Below are positions 26,006-34,911 of a stretch of 38,509 bases of DNA, piece after piece. Origin of the DNA: Candidatus Lactobacillus pullistercoris (GTDB lineage Bacteria > Bacillota > Bacilli > Lactobacillales > Lactobacillaceae); the NCBI GenBank assembly GCA_018883635.1, contig JAHLFT010000024.1, forward strand, positions 1 through 38,509, read 5' to 3'. Both the position numbers and the translations under genes were made by a program. Below the pieces are notes generated by a model, which did no database searches, was not told the origin of the DNA, and was given only the letters and a program-made list of their open reading frames with translations. Numbering within the stretch: the stretch's first letter is position 1; each line of letters starts with the position of its first letter.

Positions 26006-26034
26006 AAAATACTCCTAACTAACTATGTCAGTAG
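26006..26034 (-). promoter_or_regulatory. Hairpin that can sequester the ykoE ribosome-binding site
   Basis: On the minus strand CTCCTA pairs with TAGGAG, which contains the AGGAG of ykoE; ACT/AGT can extend the stem. The following TATTTTT could also make it a terminator. Either way this is the likely expression platform of the TPP riboswitch. Confidence 0.65.
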
Positions 26035-26061
26035 GAGCATCATTAATTACTTAATTATACG

Positions 26062-26132
26062 CACTTTCCTTACGCAAGTATTATCTTGTTCAGGTTCAAA
26101 GGGTATCGTCTCAGCAAAATGCACCCCTAGTG
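26062..26132 (-). ncRNA. TPP (THI-box) riboswitch
   Basis: The minus strand contains CACTAGGGGTGC, GCTGAGA, ACCCTTTGAACCTGA, GATAATACTTGCGTAAGGAAAGTG-like elements in the canonical order. P1 closes as CACT/AGTG (26132-26129 with 26065-26062). A promoter TGT-TATACT (26164-26159) lies just upstream. Bound TPP should lower ykoE expression through the hairpin at 26006-26034. Confidence 0.93.
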
Positions 26133-26234
26133 ACTAATTCTTATACTTATTTTAACTAAGTATAACACAAATCTAGATAAAGACTATTTAAGCAACTTAG
26201 GTCATTATTGAATATTTTTATTTAATAAATTAAT

Positions 26235-27164
26235 TTATTTTTGAATTGCATTAAGTTCCTTTTGATATTGACGGATGGTATTAAAATCTGAATCCTTGGC
26301 ATCAACATAGCCATAATGTTGGTCAATATTTTCTATAATTTCTTGACCTTTTTTCGTTTTAGCCATTTTCTTAAATGCAGTCGCCAACTTCTTCTTAAAT
26401 GATTTACTCAAGCCCTTACGAACAGAAATCGTATCATTAGGAATCCATTTGGTAAAGTAAATTGGCACAACTTCTTTCATAATCTTAGGATCATCTTTTG
26501 CTGCAATAGGACGAGCATCAGCAAAAGTAAACGCTGCATCGACATCCCCATTTGCTACTGAAATAATCGCTTGATCAGCACCATTAATTTGCGTTAGTTT
26601 ACAATCTTTTAACGCATTCAATCCCTTTTGGTAAAGTTCAACAATTGGGAAAACGTATCCTGAACTTGAAGTAGGTGCTTGAACAGCAATCTTCTTTCCT
26701 TTTAGATCCTTCCAAGATTTAATTTGCGAACCTTTTTTAACATAAATTCCTGCTCGATAAGCATGCATTAGAGTTTTATTTTGTACACCACTTGGCTCAT
26801 CATAGCCATACCGTTCAGCTTGAAGCAGAACATCGGCAATCCCCTTCTTATGTGCCAAGACATATGCATCAGGTGGCATGAACCCTGCATCAACTTTTTT
26901 CGATTGCATTGCAGTAAGAAGACCATCGTAATTTGTAGTAGCAGTAACATGAACGGGGATCCCTAATTCTTTTTGTAATGCCTCTTGTAATGGTTTGGTT
27001 TTGGAATCAACTTTATTAACCTGAACTGATGGTACAAATTCAAAATTTAATTCCTTGGGATCAGAATTACCTTTCCCACTAGAACTCGAATTACTTGAAC
27101 AAGCTGTAGCCATTACAGCTGCACTCAACGCTACTAAACCCACAAATAGTTTTTTTATTTTCAT
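26235..27164 (-). CDS. phnD: Phosphonate/phosphite-type ABC substrate-binding lipoprotein
   Basis: The 309-residue protein has a lipoprotein signal with lipobox ATAC|S (Cys about 22) followed by a Ser/Gly-rich linker. The PhnD family fold is shown by LNFEFVPSVQVNK, KPLQEALQKELGIPVHV, DYGLL-like YDGLLTAMQSKKVDAGFMPPDAY, WKDLKGKKIAVQAPTSSSGYVFP and VANGDVDAAFTF. It would capture phosphonate, phosphite or a related anion for an ABC importer. The ATPase and permease (phnC, phnE) are not adjacent, which is unusual. The true ligand is uncertain. Confidence 0.88.
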   Translation of the reverse strand: MKIKKLFVGLVALSAAVMATACSSNSSSSGKGNSDPKELNFEFVPSVQVNKVDSKTKPLQEALQKELGIPVHVTATTNYDGLLTAMQSKKVDAGFMPPDAYVLAHKKGIADVLLQAERYGYDEPSGVQNKTLMHAYRAGIYVKKGSQIKSWKDLKGKKIAVQAPTSSSGYVFPIVELYQKGLNALKDCKLTQINGADQAIISVANGDVDAAFTFADARPIAAKDDPKIMKEVVPIYFTKWIPNDTISVRKGLSKSFKKKLATAFKKMAKTKKGQEIIENIDQHYGYVDAKDSDFNTIRQYQKELNAIQK

Positions 27165-27310
27165 TCCTTTTCTCCTAAAAGTTCGTATTATTACTGTTTA
27201 CTCTTTGAGTATAAGTTATATATGCGAAATTATCAATACAAAATATTAACTTATTTGCAACTATTTCTAATAATAGTTCGTATTTAGTGAAAAAGAATAT
27301 ATAAATAAGC

Positions 27311-27338
27311 TTGCAATAAACTTCAATTGTAGTAAAAT
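27311..27338 (+). promoter_or_regulatory. Promoter of the efflux MFS gene
   Basis: TTGCAA (27311-27316), 16-base spacer, TAAAAT (27333-27338), 28 bases before the TTG start. Confidence 0.6.
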
Positions 27339-27365
27339 AAGAACATTGTTTTAGGAGGAGATCGT

Positions 27366-28568
27366 TTGAGAAAAAAGAAGCCAATTTGGAAAAGAAATTT
27401 ATTAGTACTATCAATCGCTGTCTTTATTGCCGGTATTGCTTTTTCCGAGGTAATTCCTTTTTTACCTCTCTACATCGACACTTTAGGTAAATTTACACAC
27501 CAGGAATTGAATTTTTGGTCTGGTTTTGTTTTTTCAGGAATTTACTTTGTTTCCGCATTCGTTTCGCCTTGGTGGGGAAAACTTGCAGATAAAAAAGGCC
27601 GAAAACTAATGATTTTAAGAGCATCATTAGGAATGGCAATAGTTTTAGCCACGATGGGATTAGTCACCAATATTTGGCAATTATTCTTCTTAAGAATGTT
27701 ACAAGGCTTTTTTGCCGGTTTTGTTTCTAATTCAAATGCACTTATCGCTACAGAAACGCCAAAAGCTAAAGCTGGCCAGGCTCTCGGTACAATGATGTCA
27801 AGCTTTACCGCTGGAAACCTTCTTGGACCTTTTGTCGGTGGAGCATTAGCATCAATTTTTAGCTATCGGGTTATTTTTTATATCACAGGTGGATTACTTT
27901 TAATTTGTTTTCTTTTATGCCTATTTTTCGTTCACGAAGAAGGTTTCAAGCCTGTTACCGAAAAGAAATTAGACAAAGCTAGTGGCGTAATTAAAGAATT
28001 AAACAGCCCTGCCTTAATCTTTGGTTTATTACTTACAACATTAATTATTCAGGCTGCAACCAATTCAATTAATCCAATCGTATCGCTATATGTTCGGCAA
28101 TTAATGAACGGCCATGGTGGTGTCGTCTTTATTTCAGGTGTAATTGCCGCTTTACCTGGGATTGCCACATTTTTAGCCGCTTCACGATTAGGAGCTTTAG
28201 GTGACAAAATTGGTACCCATAAAATCATCATTGCTGGTTTTATCGGCGCCGCAATCTTATTCTTTTTAACTGCCTTTGTTTTTAACGTCATCGAACTTGG
28301 AATTCTCCGCTTTTTCGTGGGCTTTTCTGATGCTTGTCTTTTTCCACAAGTCCAAACCATGTTAACCAAAAATTCACCAGTTCAAGTTACTGGTCGAATC
28401 TTTTCCTGGAATCAATCCGCAATGTATATTGGTAATATCGCCGGACCACTAATTGGCTCTACAGTTTCTGGACTTTCAAGTTATAGTATGGTTTTCATAG
28501 TAACTAGTGGAATTGTTATTATCAATTTAGTTCTTTTTAAAATCAATGTACTTCGCAATTTGAAATAA
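27366..28568 (+). CDS. MFS multidrug-efflux-type transporter (DHA1)
   Basis: The 400-residue protein starts at a TTG preceded by GGAGGAGA. It has twelve helices, motif A WWGKLADKKGRKLMI after helix 2, and motif C-like GNLLGPFVGGAL in helix 5, which marks drug/H+ antiporters. The N-terminal FSEVIPFLPLYIDTLG is typical of PmrA/MdtG-like pumps. It is monocistronic, with its own promoter and terminator. The drug spectrum is unknown. Confidence 0.9.
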   Translation: MRKKKPIWKRNLLVLSIAVFIAGIAFSEVIPFLPLYIDTLGKFTHQELNFWSGFVFSGIYFVSAFVSPWWGKLADKKGRKLMILRASLGMAIVLATMGLVTNIWQLFFLRMLQGFFAGFVSNSNALIATETPKAKAGQALGTMMSSFTAGNLLGPFVGGALASIFSYRVIFYITGGLLLICFLLCLFFVHEEGFKPVTEKKLDKASGVIKELNSPALIFGLLLTTLIIQAATNSINPIVSLYVRQLMNGHGGVVFISGVIAALPGIATFLAASRLGALGDKIGTHKIIIAGFIGAAILFFLTAFVFNVIELGILRFFVGFSDACLFPQVQTMLTKNSPVQVTGRIFSWNQSAMYIGNIAGPLIGSTVSGLSSYSMVFIVTSGIVIINLVLFKINVLRNLK

Positions 28569-28569
28569 A

Positions 28570-28620
28570 AAAGCTCATAAATATCAGGCTAAATGTCTAA
28601 TATTTATGAGTTATTTTTTT
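28570..28620. terminator. Bidirectional terminator after the efflux MFS gene
   Basis: CTCATAAATAT (28574-28584) pairs perfectly with ATATTTATGAG (28600-28610), with T-runs in both directions. Confidence 0.85.
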
Positions 28621-29076
28621 ACTTTATTCCGCATCTTATCTAAATATGCATTACGTCTCTTTTCTTCTTCATCTTTTTCGATAAAAAAGTAACATACAGC
28701 TGCTAAAACTCCAACAACCAATCCAACTATTAATATTCTCCAAGTAAAGTTAGTTACCATATAACAAGAAACTATTAAAGCTAAGGCTGGAATGATGTAA
28801 CAACCTGGTAATTTAAAGCCATGGTTTGGAAATTCGTCGGTATGCTTAACCTTAATAACAGCAAGAATCGATGGAACATACTGAATAAATGGTGCAAGAA
28901 CGATGCAAGAAACTAAGAATAGATATGATTGCGTGATTAAAATGGCACTAATTACCGCACTCATAATAATAGCAAGTGACGCAATCAATTCTGGTGTATT
29001 AAATGAACTAGCAAATGCTACGCCCAAAATACTGATTAGCATCCCTGCAATAACAAGGATATATCCCCACCTGATG
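28611..29076 (-). pseudogene. APC-family amino acid permease, C-terminal remnant A
   Basis: About 155 residues of the C-terminal third of an amino-acid permease: helices around RWGYILVIAGMLISILGVAFASS, AIIMSAVISAILITQSYLFL, PSILAVIKVKHTDEFP with the typical FKLPGCYIIPALALIVSCY, and a charged tail. The N-terminal two thirds (normally about 300 residues) are absent: reading back past about 29076 gives only sequence belonging to another permease on the other strand. Its end near the join is estimated. It ends at the shared terminator. Non-functional. Confidence 0.8.
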
Positions 29077-29574
29077 TATACGCAGATTGCCGGCATGCCG
29101 ATTATTGCTTATTTAGTTAAAATGATTCCGAATGTCGAGGGCTTCTTTATCATGCTGACACAAACAATTACCGTCTTGTATATGATTTATTATATTTTAA
29201 TGTTTATTACTTTTTTAAAGTTACGTTATGATCAACCAAATCGTCCCCGTAATTTTAAAGTTCCTGGCGGTAAAATTGGAGCATGGATCGTCGCCGGACT
29301 TGGTCTTATTTCCAGCGTATTTGCGATTATTTTAGCAATCTATCCTCCTGCTCAGGTCAAAAAAGAAGTCGGCTCACCTTTTATTTATATGTCTGTAATT
29401 GTACTTTTAGTTGCAGTCGTTTTACTAATTTGTTTCATTCTTTCTCAATTATCACAGTATCATACCAATTGGGTTGATCCTGACAACGAATTTGCATCTT
29501 TTACTTGGCAAATTGAAGGATTAGACAAACCAGAAAAAGTATCTTCAAATATTCCAACGGGCAGAAATGTCTAA
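29077..29574 (+). pseudogene. APC-family permease (glutamate/GABA antiporter-like), C-terminal remnant B
   Basis: About 165 residues from MPIIAYLVKMIPNVEGFF through YMIYYILMFITFLKLRYDQP, the family's RNFKVPGGKIGAWIVAGLG, and a hydrophilic tail rich in Asp/Glu. This matches the end of GadC/YjeM-like permeases of about 480-500 residues. The N-terminal part is missing; upstream sequence is the reverse complement of remnant A. A further 24-codon frame (29567-29641, MSKDQNPMEMPIKRK...) overlaps the end in another frame and may be the original tail shifted by a small indel. Start is estimated. Non-functional. Confidence 0.78.
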
Positions 29575-29678
29575 AGATCAAAATCCAATGGAGATGCCGA
29601 TTAAACGTAAATACCGTCCAAACCAAAAAGTTTCTAATTAAAAATTTTGAGTTTTTCCTTTTTATTAGAAAAAATGAT

Positions 29679-29708
29679 TTGACATTTTTTATCAATGCGA
29701 GTTAAATA
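29679..29708 (+). promoter_or_regulatory. Promoter of the pyrR-uraA operon
   Basis: Perfect TTGACA (29679-29684), 17-18 base spacer and TTAAAT/TAAATA (29702-29708). Confidence 0.6.
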
Positions 29709-29734
29709 TAAAGCAATAACTGATGACCTTTAAA

Positions 29735-29863
29735 ATTAGTCCAGCGAGGCTAAGAAGGTATTTCTATTGGCAAGCACATATTATGTGCAAATTGAATTGC
29801 GATATTTAGCAAACGCCCAGACAGAAGAACCATCTTAGTCCTTATGACTAAGGTGGTTTTTTT
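29735..29863 (+). promoter_or_regulatory. PyrR-binding attenuator leader
   Basis: The loop TAGTCCAGCGAGGCTAAG (29737-29754) matches the PyrR RNA-binding consensus. It is followed by antiterminator sequence and a strong terminator: AACCATCTTAGTC (29828-29840) with GACTAAGGTGGTT (29846-29858) and seven T. UMP-bound PyrR should stabilise the binding hairpin and favour termination. With its promoter this fills most of the 320-base gap before pyrR. Confidence 0.88.
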
Positions 29864-29894
29864 ATGGTCATCAAAAAGAAAGGAGTAACTAATT

Positions 29895-30425
29895 TTGTCA
29901 AAGGAAATAGTTGATGCTATCGGTATAAAAAGAGCATTAATGCGAATGACTTATGAAATTGTCGAACGAAATAAAGGAACCGACAACTTAGTTTTAGTCG
30001 GTATTAAAACTAGAGGTCTTTATTTAGCTCAACGAATTGGTGCAAATTTAAAACGACTCGAAAACATTGATGTTCCCGTTGCTGCGCTTGATATTTCAAA
30101 ATATCGTGACGATTTGCCAGAAGATCAAAAGAGAAAGATGATTCATGATCAACAAATCAAGATTGATATTACAGGAAAAAATGTCGTTTTAATCGATGAT
30201 GTTCTTTATACCGGAAGAACAATCAGAGCTGCACTTGATGCATTAATGGATCAAGGACGACCAGCCAAAATTAATTTAGCAATTTTAGTCGACCGCGGAC
30301 ACCGTGAATTACCAATTAGACCTGATTTTATTGGGAAAAATATTCCAACCGCGTTAGACGAAGAAATTAAAGTCAGCATGACAGAGGTTGACGATTCTGA
30401 TTCAATCAAATTAATCAAAAAATAA
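29895..30425 (+). CDS. pyrR: Bifunctional pyrimidine operon attenuator PyrR / uracil phosphoribosyltransferase
   Basis: The 176-residue protein starts at a TTG after AAAGGAG. The PRPP loop [21 protein letters not shown] is intact, with [13 protein letters not shown] and [20 protein letters not shown]. PyrR binds the pyr leader RNA in response to UMP and has some uracil PRTase activity. The attenuator upstream and uraA 16 bases downstream make the regulatory loop explicit. Confidence 0.96.
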   Translation: MSKEIVDAIGIKRALMRMTYEIVERNKGTDNLVLVGIKTRGLYLAQRIGANLKRLENIDVPVAALDISKYRDDLPEDQKRKMIHDQQIKIDITGKNVVLIDDVLYTGRTIRAALDALMDQGRPAKINLAILVDRGHRELPIRPDFIGKNIPTALDEEIKVSMTEVDDSDSIKLIKK

Positions 30426-30441
30426 TTTTTGAGGAGTAGAA

Positions 30442-31770
30442 ATGAATAAAAAAGAGACTTTCCACAATCCAGAAGCGATTCTTGATGTTTATGAAAAACC
30501 ACCTCTAGGCCAAGGAATTTTACTTTCATTGCAGCACATGTTTGCAATGTTTGGTTCTACCGTTTTAGTACCAATTTTAATTGGAATCAATCCAAGTATT
30601 GCCTTACTTTCTTCTGGAATTGGTACTTTAGTGCACATGATTTTGACTCACTTCAAGATCCCAGCATATTTAGGTTCAAGTTTTGCCTTCGTTGCAACAA
30701 TGCAAGCCTTAATGAGATTAGACGGTTACCCTGCTGTAGCTCAAGGGGCAATTGCTTCTGGTTTAGTTTATGTCATCGTTGCACTCGTTATTTCTAAAAT
30801 TGGTTCTGATTGGGTTAACAAAGTATTGCCACCAATTGTAGTCGGGCCAATTATTATCGTTATCGGTTTGTCATTAGCTACAACCGCAGCTAACGATGCA
30901 ATGTTAAAGAACCAAAAGTATGACTTAACTTATTTTGGCATCGCTATTTTCACATTAGTAATGACTTTAATCTTCCAAATGTGTTTTAAAGGCTTCACCA
31001 GTCTGGTCTCAATCATGCTTGGAATTATCTGTGGTTATATTTTAGCTTGTTGTGTAGGAATTGTAGATTTTTCTGGTGTTGAAAAAGCTGCTTGGTTCTC
31101 ACTCCCATCCCTTGACGTCATGGGTATTAGCTACCACTTCAAATGGTATCCAGCTGCTATTTTAGCAATGGCCCCAATCGCTTTCGTTACGATGACAGAA
31201 CACATGGGCCACATTATGGTGCTTAATTCCTTGACTAAGCGTAACTTCTTCAAGAATCCTGGTTTACACAAAACCATGATGGGTGACGGTGTTTCAACAA
31301 TTATTGCGGGTTTCATCGGTGGTCCACCTACTACTTCTTATGGTGAAAACATTGGTGTTTTAGCCATGACAAAGGTTCACTCAGTTTGGGTACTTGCTGG
31401 TGCCGCTGTTTGTGCAATCATCTTTAGCTTTGTTGGTAAACTTGCTGCTGTAATTGAGTCAATCCCAATGCCTGTAATTGGTGGTATTTCATTCCTACTT
31501 TTTGGTACTATTGCTTCTAATGGTTTGAAGATTTTAGTTGATGATAAGGTCGATTTCGGTGAAAAACGTAACATGTTGATTGCGTCAGTTATCTTAGTAA
31601 TTGGTATTGGTGGCGCATATCTTCAACTTGGCAATTTCCAATTAACTTCAGTTGCTCTTTCAACGATTATTGGAATGATCTTGAATTGGGTTCTTCCTAA
31701 AAAAGCTGCAAGTGAGAAGGCACTTGAAGAAAAGAACAAGCAAAAACAAGACGGTAAGATTTACCAATAA
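30442..31770 (+). CDS. uraA: Uracil permease
   Basis: The 442-residue nucleobase:cation symporter (NCS2, UraA/PyrP) has about 14 membrane segments. GSTVLVPILIG and the shorter helix after it, GSSFAFVATMQAL, the family's MTEHMGHIMVLNSLT with the substrate-binding Glu, and FIGGPPTTSYGENIGVLAMTKV are all present. It imports uracil for salvage and is controlled by PyrR through the shared leader. RBS GAGGAG precedes the ATG; a terminator follows. Confidence 0.95.
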   Translation: MNKKETFHNPEAILDVYEKPPLGQGILLSLQHMFAMFGSTVLVPILIGINPSIALLSSGIGTLVHMILTHFKIPAYLGSSFAFVATMQALMRLDGYPAVAQGAIASGLVYVIVALVISKIGSDWVNKVLPPIVVGPIIIVIGLSLATTAANDAMLKNQKYDLTYFGIAIFTLVMTLIFQMCFKGFTSLVSIMLGIICGYILACCVGIVDFSGVEKAAWFSLPSLDVMGISYHFKWYPAAILAMAPIAFVTMTEHMGHIMVLNSLTKRNFFKNPGLHKTMMGDGVSTIIAGFIGGPPTTSYGENIGVLAMTKVHSVWVLAGAAVCAIIFSFVGKLAAVIESIPMPVIGGISFLLFGTIASNGLKILVDDKVDFGEKRNMLIASVILVIGIGGAYLQLGNFQLTSVALSTIIGMILNWVLPKKAASEKALEEKNKQKQDGKIYQ

Positions 31771-31787
31771 TTTCCAGTAATCTTAAT

Positions 31788-31834
31788 TAAAAACCAGTTA
31801 ACTATCAATCAAGATAATTAACTGGTTTTTCTTT
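31788..31834. terminator. Bidirectional terminator after uraA
   Basis: AACCAGTTAA (31792-31801) pairs with TTAACTGGTT (31818-31827) followed by a T-run; an A-run precedes it for the convergent gene. Confidence 0.8.
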
Positions 31835-32670
31835 TTATCTAAAACTTTCAGCAATCTCAGGATCCATTTCATCTTCTAAGATGCTATGCCCTCGATCTAA
31901 TGTCTTAATCTTTGCCATGTCTTTGTCATCAAGTTCAAAGTCAAAGACATCAAAGTTTTCCTCTAGCCTTGCTTTATGTACAGACTTTGGAATTACAACA
32001 TAATCTCTTTGCAGGAACCATCTAATCATCACTTGAGCTGTGGTTTTGCCATGCTTTTTAGCAATCTCTTCTAAAACGGGATTGGTAAAAACATGCTCTG
32101 CACCTTCCGCAAATGGTGCCCATGCCTCAGCTTGCACGCCTTCTTTTTCCATGTATGCCTGTGATTTCCATTCTTGATTCCAGACATTGGTTTCAATTTG
32201 ATTTACAGCGGGTTTTACATTATTAAATGTGATTAAATCAGCTAAGCGTTCATTCCAAAAGCTGCTGACACCAATTGCACGAATGCGGCCTTCTTTGTAT
32301 AAACGCTCCATTGCCCGCCAAGTACCGTAATAATCATTATATGGCTTATGAATTAGATATAAATCAAGATAATCTAATTGCAATTTTTTATCGTTTCATC
32401 AAAAGCCTTGAGTGTTTGATCATAACCATAATCATCAACCCAAATTTTTGAAGTGACGAAAATATCTTTTCTATCAATTTCGCTATGTTTGATCGCATCC
32501 CCTACAGCTTGTTCATTGCCATAAATTTGCGCGGTATCAACTAAGCGATAACCAACTTCAAGGCCATTTTCAACTACTTCTTGCGCTTGAGCTAAATCAT
32601 TAATCTGATAAACACCAAAACCTAATCGCGGCATCTTTATTCCATTGTTTAATGTGATGTATTTTTCCAT
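31835..32670 (-). pseudogene. Aldo/keto reductase with a one-base frameshift
   Basis: The reading frame opens at ATG 32670 (after AAAGGA; an upstream ATG/TTG at 32688 is less likely) and runs to a stop at 32374, while 32383-31835 continues the same protein in another frame. Adding one A to the run of six (complement of T 32384-32389) restores DETIKKLQLDYLDLYLIH and gives a full AKR of about 278 residues. The tetrad Asp/Tyr (VDTAQIYG), Lys (VTSKIW) and His (LYLIHKP) are all retained, as are the NADPH-binding VIPKSVH residues. Homopolymer slippage, phase variation or a read error are all possible. Confidence 0.88.
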
Positions 32671-32721
32671 ATTTTTTCCTTTTAACAAAAGAAAGTGAAG
32701 CCATTTGACCCCACTCCCCTA

Positions 32722-33198
32722 TTATTTTTCTACTTTTGCTTGATAAAAGCCAAAACTCATTTTACGTAAAGTATCAATAAATTCGGTTTTATCAAATTTT
32801 TTAGACGTAGTTAAAGCCTCAAATTCACCATCTGAATCTTTTAATTTTTGATCTGTCCGATGAAATCCATTTCTTTCATAAAACTTAAGCCGCTTTACAC
32901 GCTGTTGATAATTTTGAGCCTTTTTTGTCACTGGTTCAATATCGATCACAATCTGTTTATTAGGAAAATTATTTTCTAACATTGTTAAAATCTTTGAACT
33001 ATAACCTTGACCACGTAATTCCTTGTTTATAGCCAAGTAAGTTAAATAAACTGTCTTTTTATTCTCAGCATAATATGTAATTCCACAGAACTTTTCTTGA
33101 TCATAAACAGCATGAAATCTAACATTATGCTGAAGTGACATTGCCAATAAAGAAAACATTGAAAAACGTTCATCTTTAGGAAAGGCACTCATATACAA
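32722..33198 (-). CDS. GNAT-family N-acetyltransferase
   Basis: The protein of about 158 residues shows the GNAT core: VYLTYLAINKELRGQGYSSKILTML with the acetyl-CoA-binding R/Q-G-x-G-Y/x segment, KQIVIDIEPV, and RLKFYERNGF. The substrate is unknown. The assigned TTG (33198) and nearby ATG (33192) have no ribosome site. The frame stays open upstream for 25 codons to a TGA, with family-like residues (ESKPSRWDSKAYRDAKSLY) but no canonical start codon. The true start may be a rare codon or may have been lost. Confidence 0.8.
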   Translation of the reverse strand: MYMSAFPKDERFSMFSLLAMSLQHNVRFHAVYDQEKFCGITYYAENKKTVYLTYLAINKELRGQGYSSKILTMLENNFPNKQIVIDIEPVTKKAQNYQQRVKRLKFYERNGFHRTDQKLKDSDGEFEALTTSKKFDKTEFIDTLRKMSFGFYQAKVEK

Positions 33199-33314
33199 AC
33201 TTTTAGCATCTCTATATGCTTTTGAGTCCCATCGGGAGGGTTTAGATTCTAAAAAAATATCCTTCTTTTCTAATCAAATAAACCATTATTTAAAACTAAA
33301 GCTATTATAACTAA

Positions 33315-33349
33315 AAAAGTCCGATTTGTCTTATCGGACAAATCAGACT
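33315..33349 (-). terminator. Terminator downstream of the first DHA2 MFS gene
   Basis: A 13-base stem, 33318-33330 with 33337-33349 (one G-U pair on the minus strand) around a 6-base loop, is followed by a T-run. It touches the stop codon. Confidence 0.85.
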
Positions 33350-34818
33350 TAATGATTAGTTTTAACTTGCTTCTTTTTGCCATTATAATAAACATTCAAA
33401 CCAATAGAAATTACTAGTAAAATAGTTGCACAGATCATAATTTCTTTTAAACCTGAATAAAAGATTTTCCGCATCATCGGGAGTAATTCAACTGGTAAAG
33501 TCTTAGCGGCCTTAGCATCACTTAATTTGTTAAGCATATTCATTGTAATACCGTGATTTTGACTTACGCCGCGAGCCAAGGCCATATTCATAATCACACC
33601 ATAAACAGCAGCCATCACGGTCTGTGCCAAAATTCTAATTAAATAAGACAAAGATGTAGCTTCTGCCATATTTTCTTCACTGGCATCAACTTGAACCTTG
33701 ATTTGTAATAAAACAAAGATAAAGCCCACGCCAAATCCAGAAAAAGTAGCTAAGAAAGTGATAATCCAGAAATTACTATTCTGAGGAATAACTACCATGC
33801 CCAAGCTAGAAATGAGCATACAAATAATTGCTAACAAAATTAACCAGTAATCACTAAATTTTGCCTTCATTTGGTTAACTACTTGAGTCCCAACAGTATC
33901 AGCAATCGAATTCGGTACTAAAGTCATCCCTCCAATTAAAGCGGTAGTTCCTAATAATCCCTGAGCCCACATTGGCAAATAAGTATTAACGGCTAAAAAA
34001 GCACCCCAAGTAAAGACAAAGAGCAGCAAATCTCCTACTAATGGTTTATTTTTAAACATCTCAATTGGAATAACCGGATTTTTAACTTTAGCCTCGTATT
34101 TAAAGAATACTGCCAATAATAAAAGACCCGCAATGATTAGGCCCCAAATAATTAATGGTGACGTCAAACCAAGCAATTGAATTCCTAGTAAAACTAACAC
34201 TAAACCGGCGACTACTAAAAATGACCCCAAAAGATCGAACCGGCTCTTTTGTGCTGGCTTAGTTTCCCGATAATAAAGAACGGATAACAAAGTAGCAAAT
34301 AAACCAATTGGAATATTGATATAAAAGACCCAGTGCCAAGATAAAGTATCAACTAAATATCCACCAGCAAGTGGTCCGATAATTGCTGCTACACTAAAAC
34401 TTGCTCCTAAATATCCTAAAATCTTGGTTCTTTTCTTAATATTTTCAAAAATATAACCAGACATAATGTATGGAATTGAGCCCATTCCGCCAGCACCAAT
34501 CCCCATTATTGTCCGGGCAACTAAGAAGAAATACATATTTTCAGCTAATCCTTGAAAAAGAGAGCCAGCGACAAAGAATAAAAGCGAAAGTTCAAAAGCA
34601 GCTTTGTTACCTATTTGTTCTCCCACCTTACTCCAAATAGGTGTAGAAACTGACATTCCAAGTAGCATCAGGGCAATAATCCAGCCCATAAATTCAATCC
34701 CATGCAAATCTGCGATAATTGCTGGAATTGCAGTATTAATAATTGTACTGTCTAAGCCCGCCATAACATTTGCTAAGATCATGGCAAAAGTTACCATTGA
34801 AATTTGTTTTTTATTCAT
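33349..34818 (-). CDS. DHA2-family (EmrB/QacA) multidrug MFS transporter, copy 1
   Basis: The 489-residue pump has 14 predicted helices, motif D1 LDSTIINTAIPAI in helix 1, motif A-like GMSVSTPIWSKVGEQIGNK, and motif C IIGPLAGGYLVD in helix 5, all characteristic of proton-driven drug efflux. It is clearly paralogous to the next gene upstream (same length, the same HGIEF.GWI, GMGS.PYI, WVFYINIPIG blocks). A terminator stands on either side, so the two copies are transcribed separately. Confidence 0.92.
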   Translation of the reverse strand: MNKKQISMVTFAMILANVMAGLDSTIINTAIPAIIADLHGIEFMGWIIALMLLGMSVSTPIWSKVGEQIGNKAAFELSLLFFVAGSLFQGLAENMYFFLVARTIMGIGAGGMGSIPYIMSGYIFENIKKRTKILGYLGASFSVAAIIGPLAGGYLVDTLSWHWVFYINIPIGLFATLLSVLYYRETKPAQKSRFDLLGSFLVVAGLVLVLLGIQLLGLTSPLIIWGLIIAGLLLLAVFFKYEAKVKNPVIPIEMFKNKPLVGDLLLFVFTWGAFLAVNTYLPMWAQGLLGTTALIGGMTLVPNSIADTVGTQVVNQMKAKFSDYWLILLAIICMLISSLGMVVIPQNSNFWIITFLATFSGFGVGFIFVLLQIKVQVDASEENMAEATSLSYLIRILAQTVMAAVYGVIMNMALARGVSQNHGITMNMLNKLSDAKAAKTLPVELLPMMRKIFYSGLKEIMICATILLVISIGLNVYYNGKKKQVKTNH

Positions 34819-34844
34819 AGATTCACCCTTTTCCTAAAATAAAG

Positions 34845-34876
34845 AAAAAGACTGAGAAATATTCTCAATCTTAGTT
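34845..34876 (-). terminator. Terminator between the two DHA2 MFS genes
   Basis: GACTGAGAA (34850-34858) pairs with TTCTCAATC (34862-34870), one G-U pair on the minus strand, then TTTTTCTTT. Confidence 0.75.
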
Positions 34877-34911
34877 TTTAACCTAACCAACATTATGCTT
34901 GCTTATGTTTG

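Noticed and set aside
28903-29076. Plus-strand open frame running into remnant B
   Set aside because: It is antisense to remnant A; its residues do not look like a permease before about 29077.
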